A stretch of 64,000 nucleotides of DNA from an uncultured Tissierellia bacterium (lineage in GTDB: Bacteria; Bacillota; Clostridia; Tissierellales; Tissierellaceae): positions 156,783 through 220,782 of the forward strand of contig CAMIXG010000002.1 in NCBI GenBank assembly GCA_946402705.1. Direction: 5' to 3'. A program made the translations under genes and the position numbers. The notes under the pieces were generated by a model. That model was not told where the DNA came from and searched no databases. It saw only the letters and a list, made by a program, of their open reading frames with translations. Numbering within the stretch: the first letter of the stretch is position 1; each line of letters starts with the position of its first letter. Below are positions 26,867 through 34,631 of this stretch, piece by piece.

Positions 26867-27280
26867 ATGGCAATAGATAGAATGGACTGGCATTATGGGG
26901 CTGAAAATTTTCCAAAAAATCTAGATTTAGAATGTGGTGGAACTCATATAGGATTTTATCTTACTTGGATAATAGATAATAACCTAGAGGGAGAATACCT
27001 AAAAGAAGATGGAACAAAAGAGCTTGAAGCTGTAAGAAATAGAAGTATGACAGGTAGAGATTTCCTAATTGAAATGTGTGATGAAAAATTATTTGATGAG
27101 GATTTAAATGAAGAAGCAAAAAAATTTACATCTTTTTACTATGAGAGTGATATGTACTTTGATGATTTGGACAGTATATTTAAACCCTATGTTTATGAAC
27201 TTGAAAACTCTTGGGAAAATTATGAAAAAATAGGTCTAGTAATATCTAAAAGATATGAGGAGTGGAAAGCTGATAAATAA
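26867..27280 (+). CDS. Uncharacterised small acidic protein (DUF7832-like)
   Basis: A 137-residue acidic cytosolic protein with no signal or membrane segment. It has MDWHYGAENFPKNL, ECGGTHIGFYLTWIIDN and a C-terminal ELENSWENYEKI; this pattern I associate from memory with the uncharacterised DUF7832 family, members of which can occur near toxin-immunity loci. No toxin gene is adjacent, so no function is assigned. ATG 26867 follows the site aggggtggg; the open frame reaches back to 26816, but that part is inside the asnS terminator. Confidence 0.7.
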   Translation: MAIDRMDWHYGAENFPKNLDLECGGTHIGFYLTWIIDNNLEGEYLKEDGTKELEAVRNRSMTGRDFLIEMCDEKLFDEDLNEEAKKFTSFYYESDMYFDDLDSIFKPYVYELENSWENYEKIGLVISKRYEEWKADK

Positions 27281-27315
27281 ATATTTATTTGTATAAGTAG
27301 TTTGGGGGATGAAAT

Positions 27316-27861
27316 ATTTTAATAGAGAATTATTTAGATAAGGATGAACACATAATTTGGATGGGTAAACCTAATCTATCAGTTTCCATTAATAGAATGG
27401 AATACCTTATACCAGTTTTATTCGGACTAGTATTTTTAGGATTTGGACTTAGAATGACTGGTATATTAGAATATGGTTTTCATTTTGCTATATATCAGAT
27501 AGCTATCTTGATACCCCTTATATTTCCATGTATTTTTATAGGAATAGGACTATATGCCTATATCTTAAATATAAAAGAAAATATTAATACAAGCTACTAT
27601 ATAACAAATAAAAATTTGATAATACTAGTTAAAAATAGAAAATTAAGTATAAGAAAAAGAAGGATAAACACCATAGTTAGTGGCAATATGGATTTAGTGG
27701 AAAAGAAAAATGCTTCTGGAAATATTATATTTGAAGAAGCTCTTTATAGCACTAATGGAGTGGGAACTTATAAAAGAGTTGAGAGAAGCAAGGAAGGATT
27801 TGTATTTTTAGGGATAGATAAGGTGCTAGATGTTTATAATATTATTAGGAGTTTAGGCTGA
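27316..27861 (+). CDS. Two-helix membrane protein with PH-like domain; probable AUU start
   Basis: It has two membrane helices (IPVLFGLVFLGFGLRM; YQIAILIPLIFPCIFIGIGLY) and a C-terminal beta-rich region with SYYITNKNLIIL, GNIIFEE and FLGIDKVLDVYNII, the pattern of bacterial PH-like domains. It is a paralogue of the protein at 33777-34328. That alignment demands an N-terminus LIENYLDKDEHIIWMGKPN, which starts before the first ATG (27361). Between the in-frame stop at 27310 and 27361 there is no ATG, GTG or TTG; GGGGG at 27304-27308 sits 7 nt before an ATT at 27316. An AUU start, a damaged start codon or a sequence error are the options. Function unknown. Confidence 0.65.
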   Translation: MLIENYLDKDEHIIWMGKPNLSVSINRMEYLIPVLFGLVFLGFGLRMTGILEYGFHFAIYQIAILIPLIFPCIFIGIGLYAYILNIKENINTSYYITNKNLIILVKNRKLSIRKRRINTIVSGNMDLVEKKNASGNIIFEEALYSTNGVGTYKRVERSKEGFVFLGIDKVLDVYNIIRSLG

Positions 27862-27872
27862 GTTTAATTTGT

Positions 27873-27915
27873 ATAGAAGATAGGCTATTTAATAGTTTAT
27901 CTTCTATTTTTATTT
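27873..27915 (+). terminator. Intrinsic terminator after the first PH-like gene
   Basis: ATAGAAGATA (27873-27882) pairs exactly with TATCTTCTAT (27898-27907); TTTTATTTT follows. Confidence 0.82.
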
Positions 27916-28195
27916 TAATTTAAATAGTTTTACAGAATTTTAACAATAGTAATATGAAAATAGGTACAAAATTAAAGTACTTTAAAAATGCTTGTAAATA
28001 TATTGTACACCTTCTTTTCCCGAGAAAATTAAAGTTATAACAATCTATTTGAATTTGGAATAAGAATCAAACAAATGCTAGTCAAATCAGGTATGAATTA
28101 TTCGAATTATTCATAATTACTATATAATTTGGAATAAAATGAATATATGGTACAATAATTTTATACAATATAATTTATAAGAGGAGATGATAACT
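27916..28195. other. AT-rich leader region of the SLH surface protein gene
   Basis: This gap holds no gene. It contains a tandem exact 9-mer GAATTATTC (28095-28103, 28104-28112) within a near-palindrome, and a direct repeat AATTTGGAATAA at 28052-28063 and 28126-28137, the second copy lying on the predicted -35 element. These may be regulatory; nothing else was seen. Confidence 0.45.
28129..28156 (+). promoter_or_regulatory. Candidate promoter of the SLH surface protein gene
   Basis: TTGGAA (28129-28134), 16 bp, TACAAT (28151-28156), 40 bp before the ATG at 28196. A TATAAT at 28169-28174 is an alternative -10 with a poorer -35. Confidence 0.4.
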
Positions 28196-28231
28196 ATGAA
28201 AACTATTAAGAAAAATGTGATGTTTATATAA
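28196..28231 (+). pseudogene. Interrupted signal-peptide start of the SLH surface protein
   Basis: ATG 28196 has a strong ribosome site (gaggagatga at 28181-28190) and encodes MKTIKKNVMFI, then TAA at 28229-28231. The same frame continues ILLIILTMFTLIVDGMEINA and stays open to 33649. Joined across the stop it reads as a normal signal peptide: basic n-region, hydrophobic core, small residues before the mature part. The stop thus breaks the signal of an otherwise intact gene. Confidence 0.85.
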
Positions 28232-28252
28232 ATACTACTTATCATACTGACA

Positions 28253-31200
28253 ATGTTTACATTAATTGTTGATGGTATGGAAATTAATGCTGATATAAAA
28301 AATGAAGGGGGTAGTATAAAAGATAAGATAACATCAGACGATTTAAGAATAAAAAGCTTAAATTTGGAAACTATAGATGGTACAGAGCATTGGGATACTG
28401 ATAACCAGGCTGGAAATGATTCTGGACCATCTAATAAAATAGTAAGATCCTTTGACAGATTAACATATAACTTAAGATTTACGACAGAAAGCAAGGATAA
28501 TAATGTATATAAAACAGGAAGAATGTATTTTGAAATAGAGCTTCCAGTGGATAAGACTAAGGCAGAATTTGATACAGCAGCTATGGGTATGATGGATGTA
28601 TCACCAGATTACATGTGGCAAGTAGAGGAAGTTGGAGGCAAACAGATTTTAAAGTGTTATTATGAAATGAATACCAAGACTGATAGTTCAGGAAATGAAG
28701 AGTATCCATTGCCAAGTATTGCAACATTTCCTATCTATATTCAGGTTAAAGGAATGAAGAATGGAGAAACCTTAACTCCTAATTTTAGGGCTTCTGTAGC
28801 TTATGAAGAAGATGGCGAAATAAAGACTGAAGGAGATTATAATAGACCAAAAGAAATATCTTCAAAGGAAATAAGAGTATCTGCTACAGCAAGATATAAT
28901 ATAGAGTTGAAAAAAACTACTGACACATATGCAGGAAATACAGATGTGTTTGATTTTAATAGTGGAGATAATACTGCCTTAAATAAAACATCAGGAAAAG
29001 TATATGGAAAAATACAAGGCTATGCAGTAAATTTACAATTAAGAAATGGAGCAAAAGAAAATGGACTTAAGGGTATTGAGTTTCCTAGTGGAAAAATAAG
29101 TGGGAAAATAAAAGTCTCCTCTAATTATATTGGAGATAGTGGTACAGATCATGGTAAAGTTAAAAGTCCAATGGTTTGGGGATATGGTCCTCACAATCTA
29201 GTAAAAGATTTAAATGGGAGAGATTTAGAAGAATACACATTAGGATATTTGGCCCATGTAGCGCCAAAAGATAAGCAAGAAACAGGAGAATTTAAAAGTT
29301 TAGAAAAAGGTAAGAGAAGTAATGAAGTATGGAATGGTGGAAAGTGGGAACTTACTCAAAATGGTGATGAAATAGATTTAAACATAGAGGATTATATAAT
29401 AAATCCAGACTGGTTCCCATCTGGTACCCTTGGCAATCAAAATTCATTGAAAGATTATTACGATTATGAATTGGGTGGAGTTCAAAATATAGGAGCATTT
29501 TCTGCTGGAAGTATTTATGTTGTAGTTCCATTTGGTGGAGATAGTGGTGTAACTAATGAAGAGTATTATTCTAATAAGTTTGGAGAAACAGGAAAAATAA
29601 AAACAGAAGTTGAGATAGTAGACTTTGATGCAACATCAGAAACAGGTAAAAAAGTGGGTATAGAAGATCAAGATAGGGATGACGATAAGATTGAAAGTGT
29701 AGTTTCCTTATTTAGTAATGGATATTATAATAAATATGTTAATTTTAGAAAACATGATTTTTATGGTGTAGATCACGGTATGGATGGTATTTTATATGGT
29801 CAAGATCATAAGAATGGAACAGATGCACAGTCAATAGGTGGAAAAGTTGGTGTTTCTCTATATGTTTACAGTGATCCACTAGGGCATAAAGAAAACTCTA
29901 TACATGGATTAAATAGTTTATTAAAATTTGATGATAAATTTTTTATGTTGGAAAAAGATGAGCCAATAAAAACTATGCATTATCCAGAATATACAAAAAT
30001 TCTTTTTGCTGCAAAAGTAGATGGCAAGGGATGGCAAGATGATCAAGAGATGAATGATTTTAATGAAGAAAATTTAATTTATTATGAATCTTTGGATGAA
30101 TTGGAGAAGGCTGGAAAGATTTGTGTGGGAATCTTGAATGAAGTAAGGATACCATATGATATGAATATAACTAAACCCCAAATGTTAGCAATTTTTCCAA
30201 ATTTTAAAATAAAAGAAGAAGCTGAATTAATTGGAAAAACTAGTATGATAACATCAGTTGATAATGTTTGGAGAAAAGAAGATTATAAGATTGCAATTGA
30301 AAAAAATAGTGGAATACTTCCATCAAGATTAGATTTATCTATAGGAGAAAAATTAGATAATATGACCTTTAGAGATGATAAAAGATTTTATAAAAAAGCC
30401 CATTATGATGAAAATGGATACAGTCCAGAAACTGGTGGGGAACCAACATGGGGCGATACACTTTATGTAGTCCCATATAAATCTATAGTAGATAAGAAAG
30501 TCGATCAAAAAGATAATGCAGGAAAAGAAAAGTATTATTTTAATTTAGCAGAAAATCAATTAATTGTAGATTATACTATACATCCTAAATTAGATGTACC
30601 ATCAATATTATCAGATTTAATTGGCACTGATTTTAAAACAAAAATAACAATAAAAGATATATTGCCAAAGGGACTTGAATATATAGAAGGAAGTTCTGTG
30701 CAAGGAGGAAAGTATCAATCAAATAGTAATCCTAATATGTCAGGAGAGATTATAGGTGGAAAAGCATTAGAGCCTAGTATAATTATAAATCAAGATGGTA
30801 ATCAGGAGTTAACTTGGATTATAGATGAACATGTTATAACAGAAGATATTGAACCAATACATTATAAAGTTTCAATTGATCCATTTTCATATGAAGGACA
30901 ACAATATACTAATATTGTTACTATAGAAACAACTGAAGATAAGAGAGTTATAAAGCCTGAAAATGGAAATAAATATTCGTCTAAGATAGAAATAAGTTCA
31001 CCATCAATTTTGATTTCAGAAAAAAAACCAAGTAAATTGATATATGAAAAAGGTGAATTAATAGAATATAATATTAGGTGGATGAATAGATCAGAGGATT
31101 ATAGAGGAAATAGTATTATGATGGATACTATGCCTCAAAATGGAGATCAAAAAGGAAGTCATTATAGCGGAAGTTATAAGGTAGAGCATGTAAACTTTGA

Positions 31201-33649
31201 TCTTCCAACAACTGTAAATCAAGAGTATGTATTTTATTATACATCATCTAAAGAAGTTGCTAATAAAATTGCAAAAGACTATGAATATGAAGATTTTATA
31301 GGCGATGAAGTTGTGATCGACAATGTTAGTTGGAAAAAAGCTTTTATATCTGAAGATGGAAAAGTCGAAGATGTTGAAGGAAAAGAAGTAACAGGATGGA
31401 TATTACTTGGAGAATTGGGAAAAGGCAGTGAAGTTAAATCAACAGTAGTAATAAGACCAGATGGAAATGCAAACAATGATATATATATGAATTCAGCATC
31501 TATTTATGACTTGGAAAAAATAGCAAAAGCAAGTGTTGCAGATGAGAAAAAATATATAAACACTAGTAAGATAGTAATGGATGAAGATAAGAATATATTA
31601 GATGGATCAAAGTTTGCTGAAAAAAATGATATTTTAACTTATAGAATAGAAGTTGAAGCTTTGGAAGACATGTTTATAAAAATAGAGGATGATATTTTAC
31701 CAGAACTTGAATATATAGAGAATAGTGCTATTTTATCAAATGGAAAAATGGTTAAATTTCAAAATAAAAAATTGATTACTGATTTATTTAAGCTTAACAA
31801 GGGAGAAAAAATAACATTAGAATTCGATGCAAGGATAATAATTGATCAAGGATTTGTAAATAATATGGCAATAGTTTTGCCAAATGTACCAGACCTAACT
31901 AATCCAGAAGAACCTGGAGAGGCTAAAGATCCTCTTAAACCAAAGGCACCAGAAATTCCAGTTGAAAAAAGTATTGATAGAGATACACAGGTTGTTATAA
32001 AAAAGATAGATTCTGAGACAGGAGCAAGGTTAAAGGGTGTTAAGTTCAACTTATATAAGTTAGTGGATGAGGGTTCTAAAAAGGATGAATTAAAAACTTT
32101 AAATGAAGAAAAACAAAAATTAATGGATAATTTGTTAAAGCTTAAAGAAGAAAAAGATAAAGATCTAGAAAAAGATAAAGAATTAAATAAAGATAAAGAA
32201 TTAAATAAAGATAAAGAATTAAATAAAGATAAAGAATTAGAAAAAGATAGAAAATTAGAAAAAGATAAAGAATTAGATAAAATTATTGAGTCAGGCGAAG
32301 ATAGTTTGTTAGGTGAGAAAAACTCTTTAGAGCTTGATTTATCTATAAAAGAAATAGAAGAAAAAATTAAAATAATTACGAATACAATAGATTCTTTAAA
32401 TGCTAGTATTAATAATATAGAATTAGTAGGAAACTATGTGACAGATATAAGTGGATTAGTACAAATAAAGAATTTAGAAACTGGAAAATATATCATTAAA
32501 GAAGTAGAAGCACCAAATGGATATATTTTACCAACAGATATTGAATATACTTTTGAAATAAAAAACATAAGTGAGTTAGTGAGATTTGAAATAAAAAATA
32601 AGAGAAAAAATATAGAAGAAAAAGTGTATATTTATTATGATGGTAATGGACATACAGAAGGCACTAATCCTAAAGATTTAAAGAATCCATACAATAAGGG
32701 AGATCGTGCAACTATTCTAGGAAAAGAATCATTAGCTAGAAAAAATTACACATTTTTGGGATGGTCCTTAGATAAAAATGCAAGTAGAGCAGATTATATT
32801 AAGGGCGATACAATAGTGTTAAATAGAGACACAACTTTGTATGGCGTTTGGAGTAAAGATAGTGGTGGCGGTGGAAGAAGACCAAAGGACCCAAAGCCAA
32901 AAGAACCAGAAATAGATAAGTTAGTTGAACTAGATACGAAAAATCACTATGCATATTTAATTGGGTACCCTGATGGTTCGGTTCAACCAGAAGGAAACAT
33001 AACAAGAGCAGAAGTTGCAACTATATTTTTTAGGATGATGACAGATAACTCTAGAAATAGTAATTGGAGTTCTAAAAATATTTATAAGGATGTAAAAAGT
33101 AGCAAATGGTACAACAATGCTTTATCAACTTTAAGTAATGCAAATGTATTAAAAGGATATCCTGATGGAACTTTTAAGCCAAATTCAAATATAACAAGAG
33201 GTGAATTTGCAGAGATGGTATCAAAGTTTTTATCAGAGCATGGAAATTTAACTAATGATAAGTTTAAGGATGTAAAAGGAAATTGGGCAGAAAAATCTAT
33301 TGAAAAGTTATATTCTAATGGATTAATTAGTGGATTCCCAGATGGCAGCTTTAAACCAAATCAAGTTTTAACAAGAGGAGAAGCTGCAACACTTATTAAT
33401 GCAATATTGGAGAGAAGTCCTAAGGCAGAAAACTTGTCAAAAGACATGAAACTTTGGAGAGATAATAACAAGGATAGTTGGTATTATTCTCAGATTCAAG
33501 AAGCCACAAATTCACATAATTATATTAAAGATTCTGATGAAGAAGGTGAATTATGGACAGATATGTTACCAGTAAGAGATTGGGTTAAGTTTGAAAAAGA
33601 GTGGAGTGATGCGAACTCAGCAACTAATCCAGGTGACATAGATAAATAA
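28253..33649 (+). CDS. Giant SLH-domain surface protein with SpaA-like and InlB-type repeats; signal peptide interrupted upstream
   Basis: 1,798 open codons from ATG 28253, which has no ribosome site; the natural start is probably 28196, separated by an in-frame TAA. Domains in order: a large adhesin-like N-terminal region (to about residue 840); DUF11-like or isopeptide-type repeat segments (about 850-1240); a SpaA/Cna-B-like domain (VVIKKIDSETGARLKGV to VEAPNGYILP) split by a charged coiled coil of about 120 residues; a Listeria-Bacteroides-type repeat (YYDGNGHTEG to LYGVWSK, about 1460-1535); a Gly/Pro/Lys linker; and three SLH domains (GYPDGS, GYPDGTF, GFPDGSF). SLH domains bind cell-wall polymers; no LPXTG motif is present. 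Likely an S-layer or adhesin protein if translated. Confidence 0.85.
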   Translation: MFTLIVDGMEINADIKNEGGSIKDKITSDDLRIKSLNLETIDGTEHWDTDNQAGNDSGPSNKIVRSFDRLTYNLRFTTESKDNNVYKTGRMYFEIELPVDKTKAEFDTAAMGMMDVSPDYMWQVEEVGGKQILKCYYEMNTKTDSSGNEEYPLPSIATFPIYIQVKGMKNGETLTPNFRASVAYEEDGEIKTEGDYNRPKEISSKEIRVSATARYNIELKKTTDTYAGNTDVFDFNSGDNTALNKTSGKVYGKIQGYAVNLQLRNGAKENGLKGIEFPSGKISGKIKVSSNYIGDSGTDHGKVKSPMVWGYGPHNLVKDLNGRDLEEYTLGYLAHVAPKDKQETGEFKSLEKGKRSNEVWNGGKWELTQNGDEIDLNIEDYIINPDWFPSGTLGNQNSLKDYYDYELGGVQNIGAFSAGSIYVVVPFGGDSGVTNEEYYSNKFGETGKIKTEVEIVDFDATSETGKKVGIEDQDRDDDKIESVVSLFSNGYYNKYVNFRKHDFYGVDHGMDGILYGQDHKNGTDAQSIGGKVGVSLYVYSDPLGHKENSIHGLNSLLKFDDKFFMLEKDEPIKTMHYPEYTKILFAAKVDGKGWQDDQEMNDFNEENLIYYESLDELEKAGKICVGILNEVRIPYDMNITKPQMLAIFPNFKIKEEAELIGKTSMITSVDNVWRKEDYKIAIEKNSGILPSRLDLSIGEKLDNMTFRDDKRFYKKAHYDENGYSPETGGEPTWGDTLYVVPYKSIVDKKVDQKDNAGKEKYYFNLAENQLIVDYTIHPKLDVPSILSDLIGTDFKTKITIKDILPKGLEYIEGSSVQGGKYQSNSNPNMSGEIIGGKALEPSIIINQDGNQELTWIIDEHVITEDIEPIHYKVSIDPFSYEGQQYTNIVTIETTEDKRVIKPENGNKYSSKIEISSPSILISEKKPSKLIYEKGELIEYNIRWMNRSEDYRGNSIMMDTMPQNGDQKGSHYSGSYKVEHVNFDLPTTVNQEYVFYYTSSKEVANKIAKDYEYEDFIGDEVVIDNVSWKKAFISEDGKVEDVEGKEVTGWILLGELGKGSEVKSTVVIRPDGNANNDIYMNSASIYDLEKIAKASVADEKKYINTSKIVMDEDKNILDGSKFAEKNDILTYRIEVEALEDMFIKIEDDILPELEYIENSAILSNGKMVKFQNKKLITDLFKLNKGEKITLEFDARIIIDQGFVNNMAIVLPNVPDLTNPEEPGEAKDPLKPKAPEIPVEKSIDRDTQVVIKKIDSETGARLKGVKFNLYKLVDEGSKKDELKTLNEEKQKLMDNLLKLKEEKDKDLEKDKELNKDKELNKDKELNKDKELEKDRKLEKDKELDKIIESGEDSLLGEKNSLELDLSIKEIEEKIKIITNTIDSLNASINNIELVGNYVTDISGLVQIKNLETGKYIIKEVEAPNGYILPTDIEYTFEIKNISELVRFEIKNKRKNIEEKVYIYYDGNGHTEGTNPKDLKNPYNKGDRATILGKESLARKNYTFLGWSLDKNASRADYIKGDTIVLNRDTTLYGVWSKDSGGGGRRPKDPKPKEPEIDKLVELDTKNHYAYLIGYPDGSVQPEGNITRAEVATIFFRMMTDNSRNSNWSSKNIYKDVKSSKWYNNALSTLSNANVLKGYPDGTFKPNSNITRGEFAEMVSKFLSEHGNLTNDKFKDVKGNWAEKSIEKLYSNGLISGFPDGSFKPNQVLTRGEAATLINAILERSPKAENLSKDMKLWRDNNKDSWYYSQIQEATNSHNYIKDSDEEGELWTDMLPVRDWVKFEKEWSDANSATNPGDIDK
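32153..32278 (+). repeat. 18-bp in-frame tandem repeat (KDKELN) in the surface protein gene
   Basis: Seven hexapeptide units run KDKDLE, KDKELN three times, KDKELE, KDRKLE, KDKELD. The three KDKELN units at 32171-32224 are identical at the DNA level (aaagataaagaattaaat). Because the unit is a multiple of three, slippage would change coiled-coil length without a frameshift. Confidence 0.92.
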
Positions 33650-33650
33650 A

Positions 33651-33690
33651 AAATGTTGGAAGATTCAATTCTTCCAACATTTTATTTTTT
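33651..33690 (+). terminator. Intrinsic terminator after the SLH surface protein gene
   Basis: A 13-bp perfect stem (33651-33663, 33670-33682; AAATGTTGGAAGA arm) with a 6-nt loop precedes ATTTTTT. Confidence 0.9.
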
Positions 33691-33776
33691 AAGTTTTTAA
33701 ATAAAGATGATAATATAATAAAGAAAAGTAAGATATTAGTATAATATTTAATAAATATATGAAAAGAGGTGTACTT

Positions 33777-34328
33777 ATGGAGATAGAAAATTACTTAGAA
33801 GAAGATGAAATTATAATTTGGTCAGATAAACCAAATATGCCACAGGCATTTGATAGAGTTTATTATGGTTTAATAATTTTTTCTAGTATATTGGGGCTGG
33901 TTGCTGGGTCTATACTATTTTTAAAATTTGGTATTATAAGTTGGAATCAGGGTTATAAATTACCAGCACTTTTACCAATAATAATGGGAATATTACCCAG
34001 TATAGTATTCTTTTTTATTAGGAGGTATGATATAAAAAGATTAAAAAGTACAAGCTACTACTTGAGTAATACAAGTGTAATTGTCATAAATGAAATTGCA
34101 AGAAAAAATAAATTTAGGAGAAAGTATATAAAAAGTTTTTCACTTGAAGATATAAAGATTAAGGAGAGAAAGAATGGATTTGGAAATATAATCTTTGAAA
34201 AAGATGTGTATCAAAGTCATAATTCTTGTAGTGGCCACCAACTTTATAAGATAAGGGATGGCTATTATTTTATGGGGATTGAAAATGTTAAATATGTTTA
34301 TGATTTATTTTTGAATTATAGGAGATAA
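33777..34328 (+). CDS. Two-helix membrane protein with PH-like domain, paralogue of the gene at 27316
   Basis: A 183-residue protein, MEIENYLEEDEIIIWSDKPN..., with two membrane helices (YYGLIIFSSILGLVAGSILF; LPALLPIIMGILPSIVFFFI) and a C-terminal beta-rich PH-like region (TSYYLSNTSVIVI, GNIIFEKD, FMGIENVKYVYDLF). ATG 33777 follows agaggtg; the ATG at 33759 lies before that site. It and the gene at 27316 flank the SLH giant gene, each with its own terminator or promoter context. Similar domains are found in YdbS/DUF304-type proteins; the function is unknown. Confidence 0.75.
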   Translation: MEIENYLEEDEIIIWSDKPNMPQAFDRVYYGLIIFSSILGLVAGSILFLKFGIISWNQGYKLPALLPIIMGILPSIVFFFIRRYDIKRLKSTSYYLSNTSVIVINEIARKNKFRRKYIKSFSLEDIKIKERKNGFGNIIFEKDVYQSHNSCSGHQLYKIRDGYYFMGIENVKYVYDLFLNYRR

Positions 34329-34332
34329 AATA

Positions 34333-34361
34333 TTGACAAATACGGCTGTTTTTGGTAGGAT
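34333..34361 (+). promoter_or_regulatory. Sigma-A-type promoter of the leuS T-box leader
   Basis: Consensus TTGACA (34333-34338), 17 bp, TAGGAT (34356-34361). It starts 5 nt after the preceding gene. Confidence 0.8.
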
Positions 34362-34367
34362 AACTAT

Positions 34368-34607
34368 TAATGAAATATTATTTTATTCGTTGAAGGAAAG
34401 TATTAGGTAAGTAATTTAGTCAAAGAGAGTTATCGTTTGGTGGGAGATAATACTAAATCTTATTGAACTAGTTCTGGAGAAATTGTGGTGAGCTTAGTAG
34501 CCATAGTCGGCAGATACCGTTAAATCATAAGTGGATAATTTATTATCAACAAGAGTGGTACCGCGGAATACAACCTTTCGTCTCTATATGAGATGAAGGG
34601 TTTTTTT
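34368..34607 (+). promoter_or_regulatory. T-box riboswitch of leuS (leucine specifier CTA)
   Basis: T-box GAGTGGTACCGCGG is at 34553-34566. The terminator hairpin arms are 34572-34584 and 34590-34602, followed by T7. Upstream, GGTG (34439-34442) marks the apical part of stem I, and GAA then CTA (34468-34470), a leucine codon, marks the specifier. The leader belongs to leuS, 14 nt beyond the terminator arm. Confidence 0.92.
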
Positions 34608-34631
34608 AATATTTAAATAGGAGGAAGGTTT

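Noticed and set aside
32153..32278. Regular repeat considered as a CRISPR array
   Set aside because: Units are 18 bp, contiguous without spacers, and in frame in a protein. No cas genes are present.
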